This document shows, one piece after another, positions 43,613 through 53,829 of a DNA stretch of 64,000 nucleotides. This DNA is from Arcobacter roscoffensis (GTDB taxonomy: Bacteria > Campylobacterota > Campylobacteria > Campylobacterales > Arcobacteraceae): assembly GCF_024267655.1 (NCBI RefSeq), contig NZ_CP100595.1, positions 930,001 through 994,000 on the forward strand, given 5' to 3'. Position 1 is the stretch's first letter. Each line of letters begins with the position of its first letter. Made by a program: the position numbers and the translations under genes. A model generated the notes under the pieces. The model was not told the origin of the DNA and ran no database searches. It saw only the letters and a list, made by a program, of their open reading frames with translations.

Positions 43613-46189
43613 ATGTCAAAAAAGTTTATTAATTACAAAGGTATTAGTGTAAAAAAAGATTTATATCCTATTATTAAGCATATTGAAGATGTTGATAAAT
43701 ATAGAGAAGAGTTAGGACGACTTAGTTCCTCTTGGGATATCTTTGCTCTTTTAGGGCAGTTGGGAGATATAAATATTGATATTGGAAAAACTAAAGAGAA
43801 TTTTTTAAATCTAACTTCTACTTTATTAAATCACTTAAGTGAAGAAACTATCAAAAAAGTAACAGCTGAGATGAAATTTAAATCACAAGTTGCTATTGAT
43901 GTTGTTATTAGAAACTTATTTGAAAGAACTGCTGATATTGGATTTTTAGCTACTGATGACGATATTAGAAACTTTATACAAACATATGTTTCTGATTATA
44001 ATGATGAGAGTTTAGAGCTGAAAAAACAAATACAAAAAAGATTTAAAGAGTATGTGGCTAAATACTCTGTATATTTTGATATTGTACTTGCTAATCCAAA
44101 TGGAAAAGTTATTGCAAGACTTGATGAAACAAATAAAGTTGATAAGATTGATAATAGTTTTATTCAAGAAGTATTAAATACAAGTGATGAGTATGTTGAA
44201 ACTTATAAACATCATGATTTTATTCCCCAATATAAAAAGACACTAGTATATTCATATAAAGTTACAAAAACAAATAATCCAAATAGTGAAAACTTAGGGG
44301 TTTTATGTTTATGCTTTAGGTTTACAGACGAAATGAAAGGTATTTTCAAAAACTTAATTGATACTAGAAATAAAGAAGCCTTAACTATTTTAGATGAAGA
44401 GGGACGTGTTATTGCATCAAGTGATAGATCTTATATTCCATTAGGTTCAAAACTTCCTATTATTTTAAATGAGGATTATAAAGTTGTAACTTTTTCAGGT
44501 AGGGACTATATAGCTAAAACTTGTAAAACCAATGGTTACCAAGGCTTCAAAGGGCTTAAATGGTATGGGCATATTATGATACCTATTGAATATGCTTTTT
44601 TAAGTGATGATTTAAACCCTATTGATACAGATGATAATATTATTGAAGCTATGATGGATAATGAAGAACATTTTTCAAAAGATCTTAAAGATGTGTTTAA
44701 TAAAAGTAGAACTATTCAAGATAATCTTAGTCGTGTAATTTGGAATGGTAATATTGCTCAAAGCAAGTTAAACTCATCAAATAGAGGTTTTTCTAAATCC
44801 CTTCTAAATGAAATTGGTGTTACAGGAGTTAAAGCAAACTCTTCATTAGACAACCTAAACCAAACTATAATCACATCTATTTTAAAAGATAGTGAATTTT
44901 TATCTTCCCTTGCTATTGATATTATGGATAGAAACCTTTATGAAAGAGCAAATGACTGTAGATGGTGGGCTTTAACTTCTTATTTTAGAGAAGCTTTAGA
45001 TGATATGAACTCAATTGCTCATAAAAAAGAAGAAATTAGCTCTATTTTAAAGTACATAAATGATTTATATACAGTTTATACAAACTTACTTATTTTTGAT
45101 AAGGATGGAAAAGTAATAGCTGTATCAAATGATAAAGATGAGTATTTAGTAGGAAAGGTTTTATCTCAAGAATGGGTTGGAAAAACTCTAACTTTAGGTG
45201 ATACTTCAAAATATACAGTATCTAAATTTGAAAAAACTAATCTTTATAATAATGAACCTACTTATGTTTATTGTTCTGCTATTAGATCTTTTAAAAATGA
45301 GAAGCAAATAAATGGTGGTATTGCAATTGTTTTTGATTCAACACCTGAGCTTCATGCAATGCTTGAAGAAACTCTTCCTTCAAATAAAAATGGTGTGTTT
45401 GGTGTATTTACAAATAGATCTAAAAAGATAATTTCATCAACAAATAAAAGCTTAGAAGTTGATGGTTTCTTAGATATTGATGATAAGTTCTTTTCAATTG
45501 AAAATGGGCATAAATATAGTGAAATAATTGAATATGATAATTGCTACTATGCTGTTGGTGCTAGATGTTCTATGGGATATAGAGAGTATAAAAGTAGAGT
45601 TGATGATTATAAAAATGATGTATTGTGTTTTGTATTTATAAAAATTGGAAATATTGAAAATAGTAATAAAATTCTTTCTAATAAAAACAATACTTTTACA
45701 AATCAAAATGAGAATAAAAAGTTTGATGAAGATAGTACTGAACTTGCAACATTTAATATTGGAAATAAGTTTTTAGCAGTTGAAGCTAAAAATGTATTAG
45801 AATCAATTTCAGTTGATGAACTGGAAGAGTCAATTGATATTGATAAAAACAATCCATTTAAAGGTATGGTTTTATACAAAGATAGGTTGATTTCGGTTTT
45901 AGATATTAGAGACTTTATAAATGTAGAAGTTGAAGATGATGAGCTTAACAATATTATCTTATTTGAGTATGATAAAGATAATATAGAACATTGTATTGGA
46001 ATTATGGTTTCTACTTTACAAAGTATTAGCGTTGTTCAAAGAAGTTCAATTCAACATATAGAAAACCACTTTTTAGGTTCAGGTACGCTAGTTCAAAGCT
46101 TAGTTGATATTACAGACAATAATGAGTCAAAAGTAGCAATGATTTTAGATATTAAGAAAATCGATGATAACCTTACGGAAAGGGTTTAA
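43613..46189 (+). CDS. Soluble double-Cache protein with C-terminal CheW domain
   Basis: 858 residues from ATG 43613 (GGGAG seven bases upstream); a frame open to 43577 has no RBS. No signal peptide or membrane span. Two Cache/PAS-like sensing regions, about 130-300 (FDIVLANPNGKVIARLDE) and 475-640 (NLLIFDKDGKVIAVSNDKDEYLVGK), are followed by a CheW-like domain from about 710 (ELATFNIGNKFLAVEAKNVLESI, KGMVLYKDRLISVLDIRDF). Looks like a cytoplasmic ligand-responsive adaptor for the CheA array; it lacks the MCP signalling hairpin and any methylation region. Confidence 0.75.
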   Translation: MSKKFINYKGISVKKDLYPIIKHIEDVDKYREELGRLSSSWDIFALLGQLGDINIDIGKTKENFLNLTSTLLNHLSEETIKKVTAEMKFKSQVAIDVVIRNLFERTADIGFLATDDDIRNFIQTYVSDYNDESLELKKQIQKRFKEYVAKYSVYFDIVLANPNGKVIARLDETNKVDKIDNSFIQEVLNTSDEYVETYKHHDFIPQYKKTLVYSYKVTKTNNPNSENLGVLCLCFRFTDEMKGIFKNLIDTRNKEALTILDEEGRVIASSDRSYIPLGSKLPIILNEDYKVVTFSGRDYIAKTCKTNGYQGFKGLKWYGHIMIPIEYAFLSDDLNPIDTDDNIIEAMMDNEEHFSKDLKDVFNKSRTIQDNLSRVIWNGNIAQSKLNSSNRGFSKSLLNEIGVTGVKANSSLDNLNQTIITSILKDSEFLSSLAIDIMDRNLYERANDCRWWALTSYFREALDDMNSIAHKKEEISSILKYINDLYTVYTNLLIFDKDGKVIAVSNDKDEYLVGKVLSQEWVGKTLTLGDTSKYTVSKFEKTNLYNNEPTYVYCSAIRSFKNEKQINGGIAIVFDSTPELHAMLEETLPSNKNGVFGVFTNRSKKIISSTNKSLEVDGFLDIDDKFFSIENGHKYSEIIEYDNCYYAVGARCSMGYREYKSRVDDYKNDVLCFVFIKIGNIENSNKILSNKNNTFTNQNENKKFDEDSTELATFNIGNKFLAVEAKNVLESISVDELEESIDIDKNNPFKGMVLYKDRLISVLDIRDFINVEVEDDELNNIILFEYDKDNIEHCIGIMVSTLQSISVVQRSSIQHIENHFLGSGTLVQSLVDITDNNESKVAMILDIKKIDDNLTERV

Positions 46190-46369
46190 AAAATTATGGT
46201 TTAATAGTTACTATTAGAAGTGCTTAGCTAGAATAATTGTTTTTTGTGTCTTTCTATTGATATTTCAAAATACATTATTTAAGGAGTTTGTCACTGCTTC
46301 GACATGAAGTATATTTTAACATAGCATTTTTCTAATTCCTTAATTAGTTATCTTTAAGATTATCATATC

Positions 46370-46398
46370 TTGACAAAACGTACGATACTTAGTACAAT
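46370..46398 (+). promoter_or_regulatory. Promoter and likely operator of the YefM-YoeB operon
   Basis: TTGACA (46370-46375), 17-base spacer, TACAAT (46393-46398). The spacer and -10 contain CGTACG and AGTACA, twelve bases apart, resembling the TGTACA cores used by YefM operators. The 180 bases before it (46190-46369) hold no recognised gene. Confidence 0.65.
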
Positions 46399-46425
46399 AT
46401 GTAAAATTAACTTAAAGGTTTACTT

Positions 46426-46671
46426 ATGACAAGAGTTATGTCAGTAAGTCAGGTAAGAGCTGATATTTACAATGTAATGGATGAAACAGCACAAACTCAT
46501 GAGCCTATACTTATTACAGGGAAAAGAAACAATGTAGTTATGCTTTCACAAGAAGACTGGAATGCAATAGAAGAAACACTATATTTAAATTCTATACCTA
46601 ATATGGCATCTTCAATTCAAAAATCTATGAGTGCAGATGATAGTGAGTTTAGTGAAGATATTGAATGGTAG
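46426..46671 (+). CDS. yefM: YefM/Phd-type antitoxin
   Basis: 81 residues. MSVSQVRADIYNVMDETAQTHEPILITGKRNNVVMLSQEDWNAIEET is the Phd/YefM DNA-binding fold; the acidic tail (SADDSEFSEDIEW) is the toxin-wrapping segment. It neutralises YoeB and represses the operon. Overlaps the toxin gene by seven bases. Confidence 0.93.
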   Translation: MTRVMSVSQVRADIYNVMDETAQTHEPILITGKRNNVVMLSQEDWNAIEETLYLNSIPNMASSIQKSMSADDSEFSEDIEW

Positions 46672-46934
46672 GGTATAAAATACTTTATAGTAAGTTAGCA
46701 TTAAAAGATGCTAAAAAACTATCAAGTGCAAATTTAGATAAAAAAGCTAAAGAACTTATTGAAATTATCAAAAAAGAGCCATTTCAAAACCCTCCTCCCT
46801 ATGAAAAATTGGTAGGAAATTTAAATGGTTCATATTCAAGAAGAATAAATATTCAACATAGACTGGTTTATGAGGTTAGAGAATCTGATAAGGTAATAAG
46901 AATTTCTAGAATGTGGTCACATTATGGAGATTAA
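46665..46934 (+). CDS. yoeB: YoeB mRNA-interferase toxin
   Basis: 89 residues, RelE fold. Catalytic set by family alignment: E47, R66 and the C-terminal H86-Y87 (RMWSHYGD), with NPPPYEKLVGNLNGSYSRRIN as core motif. Ribosome-dependent endoribonuclease that cleaves mRNA in the A site. All catalytic residues are present, so it appears functional. Translation is coupled to yefM by the ATGGTAG overlap. Confidence 0.93.
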   Translation: MVGYKILYSKLALKDAKKLSSANLDKKAKELIEIIKKEPFQNPPPYEKLVGNLNGSYSRRINIQHRLVYEVRESDKVIRISRMWSHYGD

Positions 46935-47091
46935 GATAATAAGTCTTTGCATTAAATAGATAATTGATTAATAAACTCAAATGTAAGTATTCCCTTTGTA
47001 AAAATGATAGTGCTCCTTTATAGTATATGTTAAAACATATTGTGGCACAATACGAAAAATATAAATACAAATAAATTTAAAAGAATATATA

Positions 47092-48873
47092 ATGAGCCAC
47101 AATAAAAAACCAAATAATTTTTTACCAACTACTAAAGAAGAAATGAAACAAAGAGGTTGGGATGAACTTGATGTTGTCCTAATTACAGGAGATGCTTATA
47201 TAGACTCTCCTTTCATGGGAATTGCAGTTGTTGGAAGAATCTTAGAAGATATAGGATTAAGAGTTGGAATCATAGGGCAACCTGATGTTGATTCTGATGT
47301 AGATGTTAAAAGATTAGGTGAACCAAAACTTTTTTGGGGTGTAAGTGGTGGAAGTATTGACTCAATGGTGTCAAACTACACTGCAACTAAGAAGTTTAGA
47401 AACTCTGATGATTATACTCCTGGTGGAAAAAATGATAAAAGACCAGATAGAGCTACTTTAGTATATACAAATCTAATTAGAAGACATTTTAAAAATACAG
47501 TTCCAGTTGTACTTGGAGGAATTGAAGCTAGTCTTAGAAGATTAACTCACTATGATTACTGGACAAATAAGCTTAGAAAACCAATTTTGTTTGATTCAAA
47601 AGCTGACTACATGATTTACGGTATGGGTGAACAAGCTATTATTGATTTAGGAAATACTTTAAGAGAGGGTGGAGATCCAAGAAGTATTAGAGGACTTTGC
47701 TATATTTCAAAAGAAGAACCTACTGGTGAAAACTTCAAAGAGATACCATCACATCAAGACTGTTTAGATGATAAAGAAAAATATATAGATCTTTTTAGAG
47801 ATTTTTATGATAATAATGACCCAATATACTCAAAAGGACTTTATCAAAAAGTTGATACTAGATACTTAATCCAAAATCCACCAAGTGACCATATGGAAGA
47901 AGAGGAGATGGATAAAATCGCATCTTTCCCTTATCAAAGAGATGCACATCCTTTCCATAAAAAAGATGGAAAAGTTAAGTGTTTGGAGACTATTAAGTTT
48001 TCAATTATGACACATCATGGATGTTGGGGAGAGTGTAACTTCTGTGCTATTGCTGCTCATCAAGGTAGAACTATTAGAACAAGAAGTGAAAAAAACATCT
48101 TAGAAGAAGCAAAATCTTTTACTAAGATGAAAGACTTCAAAGGTATTATTTCTGATGTTGGTGGACCTACTGCTAATATGTATGGTTATGAATGTAAAAA
48201 GAAAATGAAACTTGGAACTTGTGTAGATAATAAAAGATGTGTAGATGCAAACAGACTTTGTAGAACAATGAAAGTTGATCATAGCAGAAACATACAACTT
48301 CTAAAAGATATTAGAGAAATTCCAGGAATTAAAAAAGCCTTTGTTGCTTCTGGGGTTAGATATGATTTAATTACTGCTGATAAAAAGCATGGTTATGAGT
48401 ATCTAAAAGAGATGGTTGACCATCATATTTCAGGTCAAATGAAAGTTGCACCAGAACATACAAGTGATGAAGTACTTCATCATATGGGAAAACCAGGAAA
48501 ACAAACACTTATTGATTTTAAAAAGATGTATGATAGATTAAATAAAGAATCAGGTAAAAAACAGTTCTTAACATACTATTTAATCGCAGCTCACCCTGGA
48601 TGTGAAGAGAAGCATATGAAGGAACTAAAAGACTTCACTACAAATGAACTTAAAATGAATCCAGAGCAAGCGCAAGTATTTACACCAACACCTGGAACTT
48701 ACTCAGCTGTGATGTATTATACAGGTCTTGATCCATTTACAAAGAAAAAAATCTTTGTAGAAAAAGACCCAAGAAGAAAAGAGAAACAAAAAGAGATTGT
48801 TATTGAAAAACATAGATTCAATCACTATGGTGGAACAAAGAAAAGAGAGTTTGGTTCTGGAATGCAAGGATAA
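47092..48873 (+). CDS. YgiQ family radical SAM protein
   Basis: 593 residues. N-terminal cobalamin-binding-like half (VVLITGDAYIDSPFMGIAVVGR) and a radical SAM core with the cluster motif C-W-G-E-C-N-F-C near 308-315. VAPEHTSDEVLHHMGKP and VFTPTPGTYSAVMYYTGLDP are the YgiQ C-terminal signatures. The molecular function of YgiQ proteins is still not settled. Single gene with its own terminator. Confidence 0.92.
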   Translation: MSHNKKPNNFLPTTKEEMKQRGWDELDVVLITGDAYIDSPFMGIAVVGRILEDIGLRVGIIGQPDVDSDVDVKRLGEPKLFWGVSGGSIDSMVSNYTATKKFRNSDDYTPGGKNDKRPDRATLVYTNLIRRHFKNTVPVVLGGIEASLRRLTHYDYWTNKLRKPILFDSKADYMIYGMGEQAIIDLGNTLREGGDPRSIRGLCYISKEEPTGENFKEIPSHQDCLDDKEKYIDLFRDFYDNNDPIYSKGLYQKVDTRYLIQNPPSDHMEEEEMDKIASFPYQRDAHPFHKKDGKVKCLETIKFSIMTHHGCWGECNFCAIAAHQGRTIRTRSEKNILEEAKSFTKMKDFKGIISDVGGPTANMYGYECKKKMKLGTCVDNKRCVDANRLCRTMKVDHSRNIQLLKDIREIPGIKKAFVASGVRYDLITADKKHGYEYLKEMVDHHISGQMKVAPEHTSDEVLHHMGKPGKQTLIDFKKMYDRLNKESGKKQFLTYYLIAAHPGCEEKHMKELKDFTTNELKMNPEQAQVFTPTPGTYSAVMYYTGLDPFTKKKIFVEKDPRRKEKQKEIVIEKHRFNHYGGTKKREFGSGMQG

Positions 48874-48891
48874 CTCTTAATGGAATAGTAG

Positions 48892-48924
48892 TTAAATCAA
48901 AGGTATTTCTTACCTTTGATTTAA
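48892..48924 (+). terminator. Hairpin terminator after the YgiQ gene
   Basis: TTAAATCAAAGGTA / TACCTTTGATTTAA, 14 perfect base pairs with loop TTTCT. The following tail is TAACAATTTT, only moderately U-rich. Confidence 0.7.
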
Positions 48925-48985
48925 TAACAATTTTGATAAAATCTCATTATTAAAAAACTTAAATACACTCAAGGAAAATCAATAT

Positions 48986-49570
48986 ATGAAAAAACTATTT
49001 TTAATCATTGGAGCTCCAGGTTCTGGAAAAACTACTGATGCTGAACTAATTGCACAAAAACATGAAGATATTACACACTATTCTGCTGGTGGTATGTTTA
49101 GGGCTGAAGTTGCAAGTGGTAGCGATAGAGGACAATTAATAGACTCTTTTATTTCAAAAGGTCTTATTGTTCCTATTGATATTGCAATTGAAACTATAGT
49201 AGATGCTATTAAAAATGCTCCAACAAAAGTAGTTATTATTGATGGTTATCCAAGATCAAACGAGCAAATGATAGAACTGGATAAATACTTGGAAAATGAA
49301 AAAGAAGTTGAATTATCAAGTGTTATTGAAGTAGAAGTATCAAAAGATACAGCTTTTAAAAGAGTTCTAGGAAGAGCAGAAGAAGATGAAGTTGTAAGAG
49401 CTGATGATAATGAAGAAGTATTCTTAAATAGAATGAGAGTTTATACTGAGCCATTAAAAGAGATTCAAGAGTTTTATCAAGAGAAAAACTTACATAAAGT
49501 AATTTCAGGTGAGGGAACTATTGAAGAGATTGTACTTGAAATGAATGAGTTTATTCAATCTCAAATCTAA
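48986..49570 (+). CDS. adk: Adenylate kinase
   Basis: 194 residues, the short form without a large LID insert. P-loop GAPGSGKTT at 9-17, [15 protein letters not shown] for AMP binding, [10 protein letters not shown] and [21 protein letters not shown] covering the LID arginines. Catalyses ATP + AMP to 2 ADP. The stop codon overlaps the start of the next gene by one base (TAATG). Confidence 0.95.
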   Translation: MKKLFLIIGAPGSGKTTDAELIAQKHEDITHYSAGGMFRAEVASGSDRGQLIDSFISKGLIVPIDIAIETIVDAIKNAPTKVVIIDGYPRSNEQMIELDKYLENEKEVELSSVIEVEVSKDTAFKRVLGRAEEDEVVRADDNEEVFLNRMRVYTEPLKEIQEFYQEKNLHKVISGEGTIEEIVLEMNEFIQSQI

Positions 49571-50325
49571 TGACTAAAAAAGTTAATTTCTACTCAGTTA
49601 TTATTGGAACTGAACTATTAAATGGGCGACGAAAAGATGCCCATTTTTCTTTTTTGAATGAACAACTTTTAGAAAGAGGCTGGGAACATAAAGCCTCTTT
49701 TGTAATAGAAGATGACATAGAGCTAATGCTAAATATCTTTAATCTTATAAAAGCTGATAAAAACTCTGTTATGTTTTGTTTTGGAGGTATTGGTTCAACT
49801 CCTGATGATTATACTAGACAAATAGCTGCTAAAGCTTTTACTGATTCTAAGATGGAATTTCAAGAAGAATCAAAAAGAAAAATAGAGAGTAGATTCAAAG
49901 AAGAAGCATATCCTCATAGAATAAATATGGCATATCTTCCTATAAATGCAAAATTACTTCAAAATGTAGTAAATGACATACCAGGGTTTTATTTAGAAGA
50001 TAGATTCTTCTTTACACCAGGATTTCCTTCAATGAGTCAAAGTATGGTAGTTGAGGCTTTAGATAAACTATATCCAAAAAGTACTGCTAAATATAAAAGA
50101 GTTTTAACAGCTTCTTGTGGTGAAAATGCTTTAATTGATATTATGAAAAAAATGCCAAGTCATTTAGATTTTGCTTCTTTACCTAAACTTATAGGTGAAA
50201 AAAGAAAAGTTGTGATTTTTCTTGCTGGATATGAAAGTGCTGAGGTTGATGAGTATTTTCAACTTTTTGTAGATTATTTAGAAGAAAACAATATAGAGTA
50301 TATCTTAAAAGATATTAGCTTTTAA
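49570..50325 (+). CDS. CinA-N/MoaB-like molybdopterin-binding domain protein
   Basis: 251 residues. FYSVIIGTELLNGRRKDAHFSFLNEQLLERGW is the CinA/MoaB entry, CFGGIGSTPDDYTRQ the GGxGxTPxD loop, and NDIPGFYLEDRFFFTPGFPSMSQSM the end of the domain. The C-terminal nicotinamide amidase domain of full CinA is absent. Its substrate is unknown; nucleotide pyrophosphatase activity of CinA-type proteins is a possibility. Coupled to adk. Confidence 0.82.
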   Translation: MTKKVNFYSVIIGTELLNGRRKDAHFSFLNEQLLERGWEHKASFVIEDDIELMLNIFNLIKADKNSVMFCFGGIGSTPDDYTRQIAAKAFTDSKMEFQEESKRKIESRFKEEAYPHRINMAYLPINAKLLQNVVNDIPGFYLEDRFFFTPGFPSMSQSMVVEALDKLYPKSTAKYKRVLTASCGENALIDIMKKMPSHLDFASLPKLIGEKRKVVIFLAGYESAEVDEYFQLFVDYLEENNIEYILKDISF

Positions 50326-50331
50326 AAGCTA
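50316..50331. terminator. Palindrome between convergent genes
   Basis: TAGCTTTTAAAAGCTA, eight base pairs, holding the stop codons of the CinA-like and Sel1 genes. Short, and without a long U-run; weak terminator at best. Confidence 0.4.
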
Positions 50332-50895
50332 TTCTATTGGCTTATTATAATTCCCAATATTCCAACCCTTATCTTTTGGATATTTAGCCAAATTATAATC
50401 CTTCCAAACTTTTTTACATAGTTTATTGCCTTTTTCATACTCTTTTTTAGCAAATACATGGGCTCTTCCAAAGTTTGGAAATGCACCTTTTCCACTTGCA
50501 TACATATAAGCAATATAGCAGTTTGCTTTATACTCTTTTTGTTTTGAGGCTTCTTTGAAATAGTATAAAGCTTTATCGTAGTCTTTAGGTGTTGTAAGCC
50601 CTTGTAAGAAAAGTTTTCCTACTATTAGTTGTGATCTTGCATGACCTTTATTTGCTGCGTATACGAAGCTATTATAAGCTTTTATTTTGTCATAGTATTT
50701 AGTTTTTTTTGATAAATATATTTTTCCTAAAGTATAATAAGCATTTAGATTTTTGTTTTCTTTTGAAAGTAAGAGTAAAGTGTAGGCCTTATCTATATCT
50801 TTGTTTTTGATGTATTTTAAGGCTTCATTATAATAGTTTGTTGTTGCAAATAGAAAGTTTGATAAAATACTTAGAGCAACAACTGCTTTTCTCAA
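50329..50895 (-). CDS. Periplasmic Sel1/TPR-repeat protein
   Basis: 188 residues with a signal peptide ([17 protein letters not shown]). Sel1-like repeats: [55 protein letters not shown] and [28 protein letters not shown]. Such repeats are protein-protein scaffolds; in Helicobacter many secreted Sel1 proteins carry Cys pairs, here only two Cys remain. Starts four bases inside the alr end, so it is the third gene of the uvrC-alr run. Confidence 0.82.
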   Translation of the reverse strand: MRKAVVALSILSNFLFATTNYYNEALKYIKNKDIDKAYTLLLLSKENKNLNAYYTLGKIYLSKKTKYYDKIKAYNSFVYAANKGHARSQLIVGKLFLQGLTTPKDYDKALYYFKEASKQKEYKANCYIAYMYASGKGAFPNFGRAHVFAKKEYEKGNKLCKKVWKDYNLAKYPKDKGWNIGNYNKPIE

Positions 50896-51914
50896 ACTAT
50901 TTGCCTTGGTATTTGAGTACTAAGTGTTGTTATGATTTCATAAGAAATAGTATCATGAATTTTTGCTAAATCATTTGCATCATCAAAAATACATACTTCT
51001 TTATCATCACTATTTAATGATAAATTATCCATCGATACTCTTCCTAAAATTTTATAACCTTTAGGCGTAAAGTATTTATTTTTTTCATTTATTCTTAAAA
51101 AACCATCTCCATAACCTAAGTCATAAGTTGAAGCTATCATATCTTCTTTTGCGATATATGTTCCACCATATCCTATAGCTTGACCTTTAGTTATTTTTCT
51201 AGTTGAAATTTTACTTGCCCAAAGAGATAATACAGGCTTTAAGTCTGGTACCCTTAAAGGTTTTTTATTTTCAATATAACCATAAGTGGCTATTCCAACT
51301 CTAGCAAAATCTTCATCAAAGTGGTTATGTCTAAATAGAGCAGAAGAGTTGCAAGAATGAAACTTTGGAAGTGCAAGTGAAAGTTTTTCACATAAGTTCA
51401 CAACTATTCTTTTAACATCCTTAAAATTCTCATTTTGCCAATAGAACTCAGTTGATAACTCATCAGCACTTCTATGGTGTGTAAAGACTCCTGTAATGTT
51501 TACATTATTCTTACACAATCCATGAATACACTCTTCTAGCTCATCTTTTGATATACCATTTCTATGCATTCCTGTATCTACTTTGATATGAACATTGGCA
51601 TCTTTAGGTAGATTACTAATATTTTCTAGGGAGTTTAAAGCTATGTGAAAAGAGTGTGAATAAGTGGGGAAATTTGTTTCAGCTAGGATTAATATATAGT
51701 CAAATAATTTTTCTATTTTACTGGCTTCTTCATATGTCCTAACCACTGCTTTTTTTATTCCAAACTCTTTTGCCATAGTGGCTATCTCTAAAAGACCATG
51801 ACCGTAAGCATTGTCTTTAAGTACTACGGCTACTTTATCTTTATTTCCTGCATGATTTTTGATTATTTCCAGGTTGTGAAATAAGTTTTCTTTACTTAAT
51901 AAAATTTTTGCCAA
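50892..51914 (-). CDS. alr: Alanine racemase
   Basis: 340 residues. PLP lysine K33 in [11 protein letters not shown], the phosphate-binding RVGIATYGY and the second catalytic Tyr in the C-terminal barrel ([24 protein letters not shown]). It interconverts L- and D-alanine, supplying the ddl ligase encoded near 15 kb. Slightly shorter than the usual 360 residues. Three bases downstream of uvrC. Confidence 0.94.
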   Translation of the reverse strand: MAKILLSKENLFHNLEIIKNHAGNKDKVAVVLKDNAYGHGLLEIATMAKEFGIKKAVVRTYEEASKIEKLFDYILILAETNFPTYSHSFHIALNSLENISNLPKDANVHIKVDTGMHRNGISKDELEECIHGLCKNNVNITGVFTHHRSADELSTEFYWQNENFKDVKRIVVNLCEKLSLALPKFHSCNSSALFRHNHFDEDFARVGIATYGYIENKKPLRVPDLKPVLSLWASKISTRKITKGQAIGYGGTYIAKEDMIASTYDLGYGDGFLRINEKNKYFTPKGYKILGRVSMDNLSLNSDDKEVCIFDDANDLAKIHDTISYEIITTLSTQIPRQIV

Positions 51915-51917
51915 AAT

Positions 51918-53768
51918 TTATTCCCCGTTTTCTCTAAAATAATTATGTATTAAGTTTGCATCTTTTTCATTTATAACTTCTTTTAGTTCTTCAACTGATG
52001 CATTTTTAATCTTTTCAAACTCCCCAAAGTATAAAAGAAGTTTTTTAACTTTTGCCTCACCTATACCTTTTATTTGAAGTAGTGAAATTTGTTTATCTTC
52101 TTTTCTTTTTTGTTTTTTATGAAAGTTGATTACAAATCTATGGGCTTCATCCCTTTGTCTTTGAACAAATTGAAGTCTTTGGTCACTTGTTTTTAGTTTT
52201 ATATTTCTTATTGTTCCATCACTATCTTTATAGTGAACTATATCTTTTGCTGCACCTTTTGCTCTGTGGGCTTTTGCGTCAACCTTCTCTTTTGCAATAG
52301 CAATTATATCAAGGTTAACACCAACTGATTGCACTATATCAAAAGCAAGTTTTAGTAGAGTTTCACCTCCATCAATAACCCATAAATCAGGCGCAGGGTT
52401 CTTCTCAAAACTTTCAACTCTTCTCATTAGCATTTCTCTCATTTGAGAGTATTCATCTTTTGATTCAAGATTATAGTGTCTAAAGGCTTTTCTATCAAAA
52501 GAGTTTAACTCTTCATTCCACACAACCATGGCTCCAACAGTAGCTTGTCCCATCATATGAGAGTTATCAAAAGACTCAACTCTGTAAGGGAGTGTTTGTA
52601 GCTTAAATAGATTTTTTAACTCATCATAAATAGTAGTTTGGTTTCTTGATGATTCAATTCTAAGTAGTTCATCACAGTTATTTAAAGCTATTTCAAGTAG
52701 TGTCTTTTTCTTTCCTCTTTGAGGATTAATGATACTAATATTTCTTTCAAATCTATTTTTTAAAAACTCTTCTATCTCTTCTTTATCTTCAACTTCTTGA
52801 GCTGTTAAAATCTCTTTTGGTAAAAGTGGTATTTCATTGTCATAATAATTTACAATTGCTCTTTTATAGGCTTCATTTAAATCTATATTTGAATTATCTT
52901 CTAAAAAGTCAAGCTTTACAAAATCATGAGAAGATGAGGCTAGTTTTCCATCTCTTATGAACATTCTTACTATTACTGCTTTTTTTGAGCTTGCTTTTAT
53001 AGCAAATAGGTCTAAGTCTTCGTTTGTTGCTAAATCCATTCCTGATTTAATTTGAGACTTTTCTATGGTTTTTATTCTATCTCTAAGCTTCATAGCCTCT
53101 TCAAATCTAAACTCTTCTGAGTATTGCATCATTTTTTCTTCTAGTTTTGAAATAAGCTTTGCTTTATTATATATAAAATCTAAGGCTTCTTCAACAACTT
53201 TTCCATAATCAGCAGTTGAGATTTTACCTTCACAAGGAGCATGACACTTTTTGATTTGATGGAAAAGACAAGCTTCTTTTCCTTTTACACATGATTTTTT
53301 TTGTACAAGTGGAACTATTTCATAAATAGAGTCAAGCATATCTTTTGCACCTGTAGAGTAGGGACCAAAGTATTTGATATTTTTACCCTTATAAACTCTT
53401 CTTGTTATTTCAAGTCTTGGAAAAAGTTCATTATAATCAACCATAATATATGGATAGGTTTTGTCATCTCGTAGAAGAATATTGTATTTAGGTTTTAACT
53501 GTTTTATTAAAGAGTTTTCCAAAATTAAAGCATCATGCTCATTTGGAACAACAATCCATTCTAATGATACAACTTCTGTAATCATCTTATAAATTCTAGG
53601 ACCTAGTCTATCTGATGGAAGAAGTTTTGGAGTAAATTTAAAGTATGATTTAACTCTATTTTTAAGTACTTTCGCTTTTCCTATATAAAGTAAATGACCA
53701 TCTTTATCAAAGTATTGATATACCCCAGCATCGTTTGGGAGTTGTTTAAGTTTCTCTTCTAATTGCAT
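51918..53768 (-). CDS. uvrC: Excinuclease ABC subunit C
   Basis: 616 residues. GIY-YIG nuclease at the N-terminus (AGVYQYFDKDGHLLYIGKAKVLKNR), a Cys-rich stretch CVKGKEACLFHQIKKCHAPC, a UVR motif (MMQYSEEFRFEEAMKLRDRI), the UvrC endonuclease domain (ESFDNSHMMGQATVGAMVV, DLWVIDGGETLLKLA) and a final helix-hairpin-helix (IKGIGEAKVKKLLLYFG). Makes the two incisions of nucleotide excision repair. Head of the run uvrC-alr-Sel1. Confidence 0.96.
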   Translation of the reverse strand: MQLEEKLKQLPNDAGVYQYFDKDGHLLYIGKAKVLKNRVKSYFKFTPKLLPSDRLGPRIYKMITEVVSLEWIVVPNEHDALILENSLIKQLKPKYNILLRDDKTYPYIMVDYNELFPRLEITRRVYKGKNIKYFGPYSTGAKDMLDSIYEIVPLVQKKSCVKGKEACLFHQIKKCHAPCEGKISTADYGKVVEEALDFIYNKAKLISKLEEKMMQYSEEFRFEEAMKLRDRIKTIEKSQIKSGMDLATNEDLDLFAIKASSKKAVIVRMFIRDGKLASSSHDFVKLDFLEDNSNIDLNEAYKRAIVNYYDNEIPLLPKEILTAQEVEDKEEIEEFLKNRFERNISIINPQRGKKKTLLEIALNNCDELLRIESSRNQTTIYDELKNLFKLQTLPYRVESFDNSHMMGQATVGAMVVWNEELNSFDRKAFRHYNLESKDEYSQMREMLMRRVESFEKNPAPDLWVIDGGETLLKLAFDIVQSVGVNLDIIAIAKEKVDAKAHRAKGAAKDIVHYKDSDGTIRNIKLKTSDQRLQFVQRQRDEAHRFVINFHKKQKRKEDKQISLLQIKGIGEAKVKKLLLYFGEFEKIKNASVEELKEVINEKDANLIHNYFRENGE

Positions 53769-53804
53769 TTTGAAATAATATCCAAAAAATGCTTTACAAG
53801 AATT

Positions 53805-53829
53805 ATAAAGGTTTAAACAAAACCTTTAT
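53805..53829 (-). terminator. Hairpin after the SIR2-TPR gene
   Basis: ATAAAGGTTT / AAACCTTTAT with a five-base loop, starting at the SIR2 stop codon, 36 bases before the uvrC start. AT-rich but without a long U-tail. Confidence 0.5.
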
